From NCBI GenBank assembly GCA_003158745.1, contig PMLC01000150.1, positions 1-64,000 on the forward strand: a stretch of 64,000 nt of DNA. Direction: 5' to 3'. The DNA is from Acidobacteriota bacterium. GTDB taxonomy: Bacteria; Acidobacteriota; Thermoanaerobaculia; Thermoanaerobaculales; Thermoanaerobaculaceae. Shown here one piece after another: positions 39,826 through 49,300 of the stretch (position 1 is its first letter; the number at the start of each line of letters is the position of its first letter). A model generated the notes under the pieces. It ran no database searches. It saw nothing but the letters and a program-made list of their open reading frames with translations, and was not told the origin of the DNA. A program made the translations under genes and the position numbers.

Positions 39826-40562
39826 TACTCCTCCTCCTCTGGTGGAATCGACGCAGGCAGGACCGCGACACGCCCGGGAACACGAGCGTCGAGTCGGAGC
39901 GGAACCGTTTGCCTGGCGGTCCACGCCGCAAGCACCCTCCGCGCTCCTGCCAATTCCTCCGGTTGGTCCGGGTCGGCCAGAACGGTTGGTGAACCGTCCG
40001 CGAAGTGAAGCGCAACGTCATGAGGTCCGACGCGTTCGGCGTGCTCGAGCTTTCCACCCCAGGCCTGCTCAAGCGCCGGCACGACTGCGAGCAGCGTTTC
40101 CCTCTCCTCGGGAAACGGTGCGAATCCGGTGAGCAGGAGGAGCGATGAGACGGATTCGACGGTCGTGAGAAGGCGGCCTTCGCGGTCGACCAGCCGTCGT
40201 ACGCCTGCATCCACCGCGACGGCGACAGGCACACGCTCGACGACTGCGCACGTTACGACACCGTCCAGTGAGACCCTGACGGTGGCATCGTCCACCCAAG
40301 GCACGGCGCGCACCCTGGCGCGCAACGTGCCTGCGCGAGTCGTGATTGTGGGACTGCCGAGCGCTGTTCGCAGCACGTTTTCGACGTCTCGCGCCGGGAA
40401 GCGACGGGTGCCCGAAACTCGGACCTGTCGCACCTGAAGGGTGAGCGCGAATGTCGCGATGAGCGCAAGCAGCGCGGCCAGCGGCAGCGTGCGGCCGACG
40501 AGCTTGCGGATCGGGCGGTGGTGACGGACTTGACCGCTCACGTCGTACCTCCCGACAGCCAC
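39825..40562 (-). CDS. ftsQ: Cell division protein FtsQ/DivIB (POTRA)
   Basis: Single TM, VRQVRVSGTRRFPARDVENVL POTRA motif, position between murC and ftsA. Confidence 0.9.
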   Translation of the reverse strand: MAVGRYDVSGQVRHHRPIRKLVGRTLPLAALLALIATFALTLQVRQVRVSGTRRFPARDVENVLRTALGSPTITTRAGTLRARVRAVPWVDDATVRVSLDGVVTCAVVERVPVAVAVDAGVRRLVDREGRLLTTVESVSSLLLLTGFAPFPEERETLLAVVPALEQAWGGKLEHAERVGPHDVALHFADGSPTVLADPDQPEELAGARRVLAAWTARQTVPLRLDARVPGRVAVLPASIPPEEEE

Positions 40563-41914
40563 GTCTCTCCGAGCTGGACCACGTTGCCGGCCCCGAGCGT
40601 CAGCAGCACGTCGCCCGGCCTGAGCAGCTCGTCAAGGACATTGAGGGCATCGGCGAACGACGATGCTCCTCGCGCTTGCCGGTGACCAGACCGTTGTGCG
40701 GCCCCGACCACAAGTTCGGAACTGACGCCGGGGATCGGCTGTTCCCTGGATGGGTAGATCGGCAGCACTACGACCACGTCGGCGCCGAGCAACGCATCGC
40801 CGAACTCCCGTGCAAAGTCACGGGTGCGCGAGAAGAGATGCGGCTGGAAGACGACCACGAGCCTCGCATCGGGGGAACTCTGCCGCGCGGCCTGGAGCGT
40901 CGCCACAATCTCGCTGGGATGGTGGGCGTAGTCGTCCACGAGAACAACACCGTTGCGCTGCCCCTTGCGCTCGAAGCGCCGGGCGACCCCGGTGAAGGCC
41001 CCGACCGCCGACGCGATTGTTGTGAAACTGACACCGACTTCGAGTGCGGCTGCGGTGGCGCCGAGAGCGTTGACGAGCATATGACGACCGGGGAGAGGTA
41101 GCCTGAGTTCTCCGATTTCGTGCCCACACAGGACGACCTGACAACTGCATCCGATGTCGGAGAGACGCACGGCCCGGCCGTGCACGTCGGCCTGCGGCGA
41201 GAAACCATAGGTGACGATGCGCCGCTCCAGACGCGGCAGCAACCGGCGCACGCCAGCGTCGTCCAGGCAGGCGATGGTCGCGCCATAGAACGGCACACGG
41301 TTCGCGAAGGTCACGAATGCGTCCTCCATCGCCTCGACCGATCCGTAGGTATCAAGGTGCTCGGCCTCGACGGTCGTCAGCAGCGCCAGGACGGGGAACA
41401 GCGCCAGGAATGACCTGTCGAACTCGTCGGCCTCGCAAACAAGGTACTCGGAGCGCCCGAGCCGGGCGTGCGCACCGAGGAAGTGCATCCGCCCGCCTAC
41501 TACAACCGTGGGATCCAAACCAGCCTGGGTAAGGACGAAGCCGGTGAGTGAGGTCGTGGTGGTCTTACCGTGGGTGCCGGCCACCGCGATTCCCCACTTC
41601 AATCGCGAGAGCTCGCCCAGCATCTCTGCCCTGCGGATCACGGGGATGCCGAGACGGCGGGCCGCTTCGACTTCGGTGTTGTCCGCCTTGACCGCGGATG
41701 AGATCACGAGCACCTGGACGCCCTTGAGGTGACCGGCCGCGTGGCCGAGGTCAACCCTGATGCCGAGACTGTCGAGACGCGCCGTCGTCTCGCTGGCGGC
41801 CAGGTCGCATCCGGAGACCGTGAACCCCTCACCGTGCAGGAGCTCGGCAAGGCCGCACATGCCCACGCCGCCGACGCCGAGGAAGTGGAGATGGCGGACG
41901 TGCCCGAAGTTCAT
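40538..41914 (-). CDS. murC: UDP-N-acetylmuramate--L-alanine ligase
   Basis: HFLGVGGVGMCGLAELLHGEGFTVSGCD...VAGTHGKTTTTSL. Confidence 0.97.
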   Translation of the reverse strand: MNFGHVRHLHFLGVGGVGMCGLAELLHGEGFTVSGCDLAASETTARLDSLGIRVDLGHAAGHLKGVQVLVISSAVKADNTEVEAARRLGIPVIRRAEMLGELSRLKWGIAVAGTHGKTTTTSLTGFVLTQAGLDPTVVVGGRMHFLGAHARLGRSEYLVCEADEFDRSFLALFPVLALLTTVEAEHLDTYGSVEAMEDAFVTFANRVPFYGATIACLDDAGVRRLLPRLERRIVTYGFSPQADVHGRAVRLSDIGCSCQVVLCGHEIGELRLPLPGRHMLVNALGATAAALEVGVSFTTIASAVGAFTGVARRFERKGQRNGVVLVDDYAHHPSEIVATLQAARQSSPDARLVVVFQPHLFSRTRDFAREFGDALLGADVVVVLPIYPSREQPIPGVSSELVVGAAQRSGHRQARGASSFADALNVLDELLRPGDVLLTLGAGNVVQLGETWLSGGTT

Positions 41915-42996
41915 GAATGACCTCCGGCATCTCCGCTAGCCGCCCTGAGTAGGAGCTCGGCGACGGCATCCGCTGCGTCTGGGCGTGCGAGGCGAGCCCC
42001 CGCAAGCCCGCGCTCGACCAGGCGCTCCGGTGTCGCCAGCAGGCGGTTGAGAACAGCCGCGAGCCGCGCTGGTGTCGCTTCCGGTTCCTCCAGCACCTCG
42101 GCCGCGCCAGTCGACGCGAACGCGATGGCATTTGCGAGCTGGTGGCCATAAGCCGCCGCCGCGAAAGGCACGAGCAGCGCGGCACGCCGGGCCGCAGCGA
42201 GCTCGGCCACCGTGAGCGCGCCAGCACGGGCCACAACGAGCGCGGTGCCGGCCAGCACGTCAGCAGGACGCTCCAGGAAAGGCACGACCTCGGCCGTGAC
42301 CCCGAGATCCGCGTAGCGCTGCTGTACTTCGTGCGACCAGCGAGGGCCGGCCTGATGGACGATGCGGGGCGCCATACCGCTGCGGAAGAGCTCCGCGAAG
42401 GCGTCGGGAACCGCCGCGTTGAGGAACGCCGATCCCTGGCTGCCGCCCAGCACCAGAACCGATAGCGGATCGAGCGGCGGCGACGGCACCGCGAAGAACT
42501 CCTTTCGCACGGGGTTCCCCGTCCAGCGCGCCGGGAGCGAGGGGAACGCGGCGAGCGCTTCCTCGAAGCCACACGCGACGGCCTCGGACCACGGGGCGAG
42601 GAAGCGGGTCGTGAGGCCGGGCAAGGCGTTTTGCTCCTGCAGGATCACGGGGATGCCGAGCATCCCCGCGGCGAGAGCCCCCGGCATTGCCGCGTATCCG
42701 CCGACCGCGAGCACGGCGGCCGCACGGCTGCGCAGGAGGAACGCCGCGGCCTGCAGCACCGCAGGAGCGAGTTGGAGTGCCGCTGCAGCCTGGGCCGCGT
42801 GGGAGCGGGCCACGGCCCCGCTCACCGCGAGCAGCCGAATCGGGATCCCGGCTTCGGGCACGCGCGTCGCCTCCAAGCCGCGCCGGGCGCCCAGCCACGA
42901 CACACGGGCGCCGGAGCCTGCAAGCGCTGCAGCGACTGCCAGCCCGGGGAAGAGATGCCCCCCTGTCCCACCGCCGGCGATCACCAACCCGCTCAC
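41911..42996 (-). CDS. murG: Undecaprenyl-PP-MurNAc-pentapeptide GlcNAc transferase
   Basis: VSGLVIAGGGTGGHLFPGLAVAAAL...ILQEQNALPGLTTRFLAPWSE; GTG start 42996. Confidence 0.96.
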   Translation of the reverse strand: MSGLVIAGGGTGGHLFPGLAVAAALAGSGARVSWLGARRGLEATRVPEAGIPIRLLAVSGAVARSHAAQAAAALQLAPAVLQAAAFLLRSRAAAVLAVGGYAAMPGALAAGMLGIPVILQEQNALPGLTTRFLAPWSEAVACGFEEALAAFPSLPARWTGNPVRKEFFAVPSPPLDPLSVLVLGGSQGSAFLNAAVPDAFAELFRSGMAPRIVHQAGPRWSHEVQQRYADLGVTAEVVPFLERPADVLAGTALVVARAGALTVAELAAARRAALLVPFAAAAYGHQLANAIAFASTGAAEVLEEPEATPARLAAVLNRLLATPERLVERGLAGARLARPDAADAVAELLLRAASGDAGGHS

Positions 42997-44069
42997 GCGC
43001 CCTCCTTGCCGACGTTGAGGAGCAGGCCGATGGCCACCAGGGTCAGCATCACGTCGGAACCGCCCGCCGATAGCAGCGGCAGAGGGAGCCCCTTGGCGGG
43101 AAGTAGCTTCAGGCAGACCGAGATGTTGAGCAACGCCTGCACGCCAAGGGTCACCGCGAGGCCGCCTGCGAGGAGACCGGCCGCAGGAGTGCTCGCCCGG
43201 CGGGCAGCCCGGAGGGCGCGGACCACGATCACACCGAGCAACGTCAGCGTCCCGAAGGTCCCGGCTAGGCCAAGCTCCTCGCCTATTACCGCGAAGATGA
43301 AGTCGGTGTGGGGCTGAGGCAGGTAGAAGAGCTTTTGGAGACTCTGCCCGAGCCCGCGCCCCAATAGACCTCCGCCGCCAACCGCGATCAGCGATTGCTG
43401 TACCTGATAGCTGGTCTCGCCGAAGAAGGTCCGCAGCCGTTCCACTCGGTACGGCTTGATCGCGACCGCGATCAGGAACACGGCCGTGGCCGCGGCGCCA
43501 AGTCCCGCGAGCGGGCGCAGTGGCACATCGGCGAGGAGCAGGATGCTCACCGCCGCCACCAGCAAGAGGACCGCCGATCCGAGGTCGGGCTCGACGAGGA
43601 CGATGGCGACGGTGCCCGCGATCAGGCCGAGGGCGAGGCGCTGCGCCCGCCACCGCGCTCTGCGGTCGGGGTATGGGCGCCCGAGGAGGGCGGCGAGCGC
43701 GAGCGGGAGCGCCACCTTCGCGACCGCCGACGGCTGGATCGAGCTCACGGGAAGCTGGAGCCAGCGGTGGGTGCCGGCCACCGGTTTCTGGAAGAACGCG
43801 GCAAAAAGCCCCAGCCAGGTCACGGCCAACAGTGGGAAAGCCACCTTCCAGCTGGTGAGCTTGTCGAGAGGGATGAAGGTGGCCGCTAGCATCGCGGCGG
43901 AGCCGAGCAGCACCGCGACCAGCTGCCGAAAGGCGAACTCATACTCCCAGATGTGGTAGGACTCGTGGGCGAGGGACCCGGAGGCAGAACCTACCATCAC
44001 GACGCCAACGGCGGCGGCCAGCGCCGTGGCGCCCAGGAGTGTGTGGTCGATCTGGCGCGTCATAGGCAT
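42993..44069 (-). CDS. ftsW: SEDS glycosyltransferase FtsW
   Basis: RQIDHTLLGATALAAAVGVVMVGSAS...TDFIFAVIGEELGLAGTFGTL. Confidence 0.95.
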   Translation of the reverse strand: MPMTRQIDHTLLGATALAAAVGVVMVGSASGSLAHESYHIWEYEFAFRQLVAVLLGSAAMLAATFIPLDKLTSWKVAFPLLAVTWLGLFAAFFQKPVAGTHRWLQLPVSSIQPSAVAKVALPLALAALLGRPYPDRRARWRAQRLALGLIAGTVAIVLVEPDLGSAVLLLVAAVSILLLADVPLRPLAGLGAAATAVFLIAVAIKPYRVERLRTFFGETSYQVQQSLIAVGGGGLLGRGLGQSLQKLFYLPQPHTDFIFAVIGEELGLAGTFGTLTLLGVIVVRALRAARRASTPAAGLLAGGLAVTLGVQALLNISVCLKLLPAKGLPLPLLSAGGSDVMLTLVAIGLLLNVGKEGA

Positions 44070-45409
44070 CACGCGCCTCCCGCGGCTTCGCTCGCCAGAC
44101 GGGCGAACTCGTCGCCCCGGTGGGCGTAGTCCCTGAACTGATCGAACGATGCGCACGCCGGCGACAGCAGCACCGTTTCACCGGGGCAAGCGCGAGCGGC
44201 GGCGCGGCGGACCGCCTCGTCGAGCGTGCCGCACGACTCAAGCGGGGCGACTCCCTCAAGTGCCTCGGCGATCTCTCGTGCGGCCTCGCCGATCAGGTAG
44301 ATTCGGGCAAGCCTTCCTTCGGTTGCCGGCCGGAGGTCTTTGAAGTCCTGTCCCTTGCCGAGTCCCCCGAGGATGAGGTGCACAGTGCCGGGAGAGTAGC
44401 CTGCCAGCCCTGCCGCGGTGGCACCGACATTGGTGCCCTTCGAGTCGTCCACCCAGCGGACGCCTCCGCTCTCGGCGACGATCCGATGCCGGTGCGGCAG
44501 GCCCTCGAACGCGCGGAGCCCCGCGGCAACGGCAGTGCGCGGGATCCCGAGGCGACTGGCGGCAAGCCCGGCGGCCAGAGCGTTGGCAACGTTGTGATCA
44601 CCGAGCAAGCGCAGCTCCGAGCGGCGAAGCAGAGGCTCGCCGTCGAGCACCAGCGTGTTGGCGGTAATGTGAGCCTCGGCATCGGTGTCCTTCAACGAGA
44701 ATCGGATAACTTGCGATGGCACCACCAGCACGGCCAGCGCGGGGTCGTCGGCGTTGAGCACCGCGACGTCGAAGGGCTCCTGGGAGGCGAAGATGCGGGC
44801 CTTGGCAGCGAGGTAGGAGGCCATGCTCGGGTGGCGGTCGAGATGATCCGGCGAGAGGTTGAGGAGCAGCGCAATACGAGGCCGCAGCGTCGTGCACCCC
44901 TCGAGCTGGAACGACGAGAGCTCGAGCACCACGATGTCCCACCCGCCTGCAAGGGCGAGCTCGCTCGCGGGCGTGCCGATGTTGCCACCGACACCCGTGC
45001 GCAGGCCGGCCGCGCGAGCGATCTCGCCGAGCAGCGAGGTGACGGTGGTCTTGCCGTTGGAGCCTGTCACGCCGACGATCGGCACGCCCTCCATTGAGCG
45101 GACCGCAAGTTCAACCTCGGCGATCGTCTCGATTCCGCGGCGTCGCGCTTCCTCGAAGAGCGGGAGGTCCCAGGGGACGCCTGGCGACGCGACCACGAGA
45201 TCGACGGCGTCGAGGAGCCCGTTTGGGTGGCCTCCGAGCGCCGTGACGACGCCATCCGGTAGCTTTCCGAGGCTCTCGGCGAGATCGGCCGCGCCACAGC
45301 GGTCGTTGGTGGTGACGCTGTATCCCTGACGGGCGAGCAGCGCGGCGGCCGCGACCCCGGAGGCCCCGAGGCCGACCACGAGCGCGCGGAGAGGTGCAGT
45401 TCCGTTCAT
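44069..45409 (-). CDS. murD: UDP-N-acetylmuramoyl-L-alanine--D-glutamate ligase
   Basis: ALVVGLGASGVAAAALLARQGYSV...VGVTGSNGKTTVTSLLGEI. Confidence 0.96.
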   Translation of the reverse strand: MNGTAPLRALVVGLGASGVAAAALLARQGYSVTTNDRCGAADLAESLGKLPDGVVTALGGHPNGLLDAVDLVVASPGVPWDLPLFEEARRRGIETIAEVELAVRSMEGVPIVGVTGSNGKTTVTSLLGEIARAAGLRTGVGGNIGTPASELALAGGWDIVVLELSSFQLEGCTTLRPRIALLLNLSPDHLDRHPSMASYLAAKARIFASQEPFDVAVLNADDPALAVLVVPSQVIRFSLKDTDAEAHITANTLVLDGEPLLRRSELRLLGDHNVANALAAGLAASRLGIPRTAVAAGLRAFEGLPHRHRIVAESGGVRWVDDSKGTNVGATAAGLAGYSPGTVHLILGGLGKGQDFKDLRPATEGRLARIYLIGEAAREIAEALEGVAPLESCGTLDEAVRRAAARACPGETVLLSPACASFDQFRDYAHRGDEFARLASEAAGGA

Positions 45410-46491
45410 CGCAGCTTCAGTGTCGCCAGACCGATGAGGGCGAAGACGATGGCGACGATCCAGAAACGCACCACCACTTGGGTTTCCGCCCATCCCGACA
45501 ACTCAAAGTGGTGGTGCAGGGGGGACATCTTGAAGATCCGCTTGCCCCGGGTCTTGAAGCTCGCGACCTGGAGGATCACCGAGAGCGCCTCGGCCACGAA
45601 CAGACCGCCCACCACGACCAGCAGGAGCTCTTGCTTCGCGATGACGGCCGTGCACGCGATCGCGGCTCCGAGCGCCAGGGAACCGACGTCGCCCATGAAG
45701 ACCTCGGCAGGGTGGCAATTGAACCAGAGGAACGCGAGACACGCGCCCACCATCGCCGCGCAGAACACCGTGACCTCGCCCGCCCCGGGTACGGAAGGGA
45801 TCAGGAGGTACTTTGCGAGCTTGGCGTTGCCGGCGAGATACGTGAACACGGTATACGTGCCGAAGGCGATCAGCACGGATCCGATCGCCAGGCCGTCGAG
45901 CCCGTCGGTGAGGTTGACCGCATTCGAGAAGCCGGCCAGCACGACGGCCACGAACGGGATGTAGAGGAGGCCGAGCTGAACGTGGGCGCTCTTGAAGAAC
46001 GGGGCAACCAGCTCACCGGCGTACGGCGAGCTGTCGGCAACGAGGCGGATCGCGGTCGCGGCTGCGATGCCGACCATGAGCTGCAAACCGAACTTCTGCC
46101 AGGCGCGTAGACCGAGGTTCTTGCCGTGCCGGATCTTGAGCAGGTCGTCGAGGAAACCGATGCCGCCGTAGAGCAGGGTCGTGAGGGTCACCACCCATAC
46201 CCACGGCTCGGTGAGATCACCCCACAGCATGATAGGAACGAGGACGGCGGCCAGGATGAGAACTCCGCCCATCGTCGGCGTCCCTGCCTTGGCCTGATGC
46301 GATGCCGGTCCCTCCTCGCGGATCGCCTGCCCGATCTGGTTCTTGTGCAGGGTGCGGATGAGCGCGGGGCCAAGGGCGATACCGAGCACGAGCGCGGTGA
46401 GGATCGCGAGAGCCGCCCTGAACGTGATGTAGCGGAAGACGTTCAGCGGTCCCCACACGATATGCAGCTGGAAGAGGAGCCAGTACAACAT
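45406..46491 (-). CDS. mraY: Phospho-MurNAc-pentapeptide transferase
   Basis: HQAKAGTPTMGGVLILAAVLV...NAVNLTDGLDGLAIG...FFLHHHFE-like MSPLHHHFELSGWAETQVVVRFW. Confidence 0.97.
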   Translation of the reverse strand: MLYWLLFQLHIVWGPLNVFRYITFRAALAILTALVLGIALGPALIRTLHKNQIGQAIREEGPASHQAKAGTPTMGGVLILAAVLVPIMLWGDLTEPWVWVVTLTTLLYGGIGFLDDLLKIRHGKNLGLRAWQKFGLQLMVGIAAATAIRLVADSSPYAGELVAPFFKSAHVQLGLLYIPFVAVVLAGFSNAVNLTDGLDGLAIGSVLIAFGTYTVFTYLAGNAKLAKYLLIPSVPGAGEVTVFCAAMVGACLAFLWFNCHPAEVFMGDVGSLALGAAIACTAVIAKQELLLVVVGGLFVAEALSVILQVASFKTRGKRIFKMSPLHHHFELSGWAETQVVVRFWIVAIVFALIGLATLKLR

Positions 46492-47846
46492 CAGCGAGCC
46501 ACCCGGAGAAGTCCATCCACCACGGCGTCGAGACCCACACCGCGCGAGCCCTTGACCAGAACAACGTCCCCAGGGCGCAGCAGCGCGCGGACGACGTCGA
46601 GCGTCTCGGAGGCCGTGGCGGCGTAGTGAGTCTCGGTGCCGTCCGCAGCCCGCGCCATCTCGGCCGCGATCGGTCCGCCCACTGCGACCACAACGTCGGC
46701 CGACGCCGCAGCCCGCCTGCCGAGCTCTCGGTGGAAGGCCGACGAGGCGGATCCGAGCTCGAGCATCTCGCCGAGCACCGCCACTCGACGGCCCGCGCTG
46801 GTGGCGAGGAGTTCCAGGAGGACCTTTGCCGCCTCGGGCGAGGAGTTGTAGCTGTCGTCCACCAGGGTGATCCCGCCCGGGATCGCGTGGAGCTCGCCGC
46901 GCCTCGACGCCGGCTGGAGCTTCGAGGCCGCTGAGGCTACCCGGTCGGGGGGGACTCCGAGGGCGAGGGCGAGCGTCGCCGCAGCCAGCACGTTGTTGGC
47001 CTGGTGGCGACCCATCAGGGGACATTCGACCCCGAACGCTCCGAGGGTGCCTGTGAGTTCGAAGCGGGAGCCGAGCAAGCCCCGTTCCCGGTAGGCCTCG
47101 ATCCAGAGATCGGACGCGCCAGGGACACCGTAGCGCAACACGCGGCCGGAGAAACGCGTGGCGAACATGGCGACACGCGGGTCCGCCGCGTTGAGTACGA
47201 GAGCGCCGTCCGTCCGGATGTGGGGTATCAGCTCCGCCTTTGCCTCGGCGATCGCGTCGATGTCGCGGAAGAACTCGAGGTGGACGGGCGCCACCACGGT
47301 GTAGAGCGCAGCGTCCGGTTGCGCGACGGCTCCGAGGCGGTCGAGTTCGCCTGCGTGACTCATCCCGAGCTCGGCCACCATCCACTCGATACCATCGGGC
47401 TGATTGCACAACTCGAGGGGGAAGCCCGTCTCGGAGTTGCGGTTGCCCCCCGTGAGCCCGACGCGGAACGCCGAGCCAAGGAGCGCCACGAGGATCTCCT
47501 TGGTGGTCGTCTTACCAATCGAGCCCGTGACCGCGGCGAGGCGATAGGCAGCCCCTGTCCGCTCGGTGCCGGCGATTTGCTGGAGCGCAGCGACCGCGTC
47601 GGAGACCACGATCTGCGCCAGCGCGGCGCTCACCGGATGTGCGACCAGGGCCACAGTCGCGCCCGACGCCGCGGCCTGGCCGACGAAGTCGTGTCCGTCG
47701 GCCCGGGCTCCGCGCAGCGCCACGAACAAGTCGCCGGGACGGACCGTGCGGGAGTCGATTGCGACGCCGCGCACGAGCGCCGAACCATCGCCTCGCAGCC
47801 GGGCACCGAGGATCTTGGCGAGATCGGCGGCGGTGCGGCGGATCAT
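46491..47846 (-). CDS. murF: UDP-MurNAc-tripeptide--D-Ala-D-Ala ligase
   Basis: AVTGSIGKTTTKEILVALL; D-Ala-D-Ala ligase-type C-terminus, operon position. Confidence 0.95.
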   Translation of the reverse strand: MIRRTAADLAKILGARLRGDGSALVRGVAIDSRTVRPGDLFVALRGARADGHDFVGQAAASGATVALVAHPVSAALAQIVVSDAVAALQQIAGTERTGAAYRLAAVTGSIGKTTTKEILVALLGSAFRVGLTGGNRNSETGFPLELCNQPDGIEWMVAELGMSHAGELDRLGAVAQPDAALYTVVAPVHLEFFRDIDAIAEAKAELIPHIRTDGALVLNAADPRVAMFATRFSGRVLRYGVPGASDLWIEAYRERGLLGSRFELTGTLGAFGVECPLMGRHQANNVLAAATLALALGVPPDRVASAASKLQPASRRGELHAIPGGITLVDDSYNSSPEAAKVLLELLATSAGRRVAVLGEMLELGSASSAFHRELGRRAAASADVVVAVGGPIAAEMARAADGTETHYAATASETLDVVRALLRPGDVVLVKGSRGVGLDAVVDGLLRVAR

Positions 47847-49300
47847 GCGCGCCTCCGCTGTGCAAGCTCGCGCACAACGGTCCGGTCGTCGAACGGCACC
47901 GTACGGTCGGCAAAGACCTGCTCGGTCTCGTGGCCTTTGCCGGCTATCAGGACAAGGCAGCGCTCGTCGGCGAGGGAGAGCGCTGCTGCGATCGCCTCGC
48001 GACGGTCAGCGATGGCGAGCGCGCGCGGGTTGCCCGACGCGCGCACGCCTTCGAGGATCTGCGCAATGATCGCCTGCGGGTCCTCGCTGCGTGGGTTGTC
48101 CGTGGTGACGATTGGGACGTCGGCGAGGCGCCCGACGGTCTCGCCCATGGGCGCCCGCTTCCCCGGGTCACGGTCGCCGCCGCACCCGAACACCACAACG
48201 AGACGACGGTCGCCGACCTCGCGGAGCGCGAGGAGGACCTGCTCCAAGCCGTCCGGCGTGTGGGCGTAGTCCACGAAGACCGGGAATGCCGTTCCAGCAG
48301 CGACGGGCTGGAGGCGGCCCGGCAGCGGTTGCGCCGTGGATAGCCCCTGGACGATCGCCTCCTGCGGCCAGTCGAGCGCGACGGCTGTTGCAGCCGCTGC
48401 CAGGGCATTACGCACGTTGTGGCGGCCAACGAGCGGCAGGCGAACCTGCGCCTCCCACTCCGGAACACGCAGGCGAAACGTGGTGCCCTCGAAGTCGGGC
48501 GCGGCCTGCAGGGCGGTGACCATGCTCGCGGCGCCAAGACCGAAGGTCAGATCGCCGGCGCGCGGTGAGGCGGCGAGACGCGCCATGAACGGGTCGTCGA
48601 GACCGATTATGCGACGGCCTGGTGGGTCTCGCCTCAGAAACTCTGCGAGGCTCGCTTTCGTCACGTAGTAGGCCTCGAGGCCTGGGTGAAAGTCGAGGTG
48701 ATCCCTGGTGAGATTGGTCCAGACGGCGACGTCGAACTCGAGGCCCGCCACCCGGTCGAGGGCAAGTGCATGGGACGAAACCTCCATGACCGCGACGCTT
48801 CCGCCGGTGTCTGCTAGTTCTCTGAGCAGCGGTGCGAGGTCCGTCGCCTCAGGGGTCGTGCGTCTCGCGCGCTCGCTCCGGATCGGCAGCGTGTACGCGA
48901 GTGTGCCGAAGACACCCGGGTGCTCCCCGGCTTTGACGGCGATTCGGCCAATCAGGTCCGCAACGGTGCTCTTGCCGTTCGTCCCGGTGATACCGACCAT
49001 CCGCATGCTGCGCCCGGGATACCCTGCAAGAACCCATGCTGCGAGAGCGGTCGCGTGTCGGGGGCGCTGTGTGTAGAGCCACGAGGTGCCGAGACCAGGG
49101 TCACGGTCCGACACAACGCCCACGGCGCCGTTCGCAATGGCCTGGTCCACGAAGTCGATCCCGTGCCTATGCTGCCCCGGCAGTGCAGCGAAGACCCAGC
49201 CCGCTTGGACGTCCTGCGCCACGTGGGTGATGCCGCAAACATCGGCATCGGCGCCGCGCAGCGAGGCCTCACAAGCCGCGGCGAGCCCGGCGAGCCTCAT
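47843..49300 (-). CDS. murE: UDP-MurNAc-L-Ala-D-Glu--diaminopimelate (or lysine) ligase
   Basis: MVGITGTNGKSTVADLIGRI...VMEVSSHALALDRVAGLEFDVAVWTNLTRDHLDFH. Confidence 0.96.
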   Translation of the reverse strand: MRLAGLAAACEASLRGADADVCGITHVAQDVQAGWVFAALPGQHRHGIDFVDQAIANGAVGVVSDRDPGLGTSWLYTQRPRHATALAAWVLAGYPGRSMRMVGITGTNGKSTVADLIGRIAVKAGEHPGVFGTLAYTLPIRSERARRTTPEATDLAPLLRELADTGGSVAVMEVSSHALALDRVAGLEFDVAVWTNLTRDHLDFHPGLEAYYVTKASLAEFLRRDPPGRRIIGLDDPFMARLAASPRAGDLTFGLGAASMVTALQAAPDFEGTTFRLRVPEWEAQVRLPLVGRHNVRNALAAAATAVALDWPQEAIVQGLSTAQPLPGRLQPVAAGTAFPVFVDYAHTPDGLEQVLLALREVGDRRLVVVFGCGGDRDPGKRAPMGETVGRLADVPIVTTDNPRSEDPQAIIAQILEGVRASGNPRALAIADRREAIAAALSLADERCLVLIAGKGHETEQVFADRTVPFDDRTVVRELAQRRRA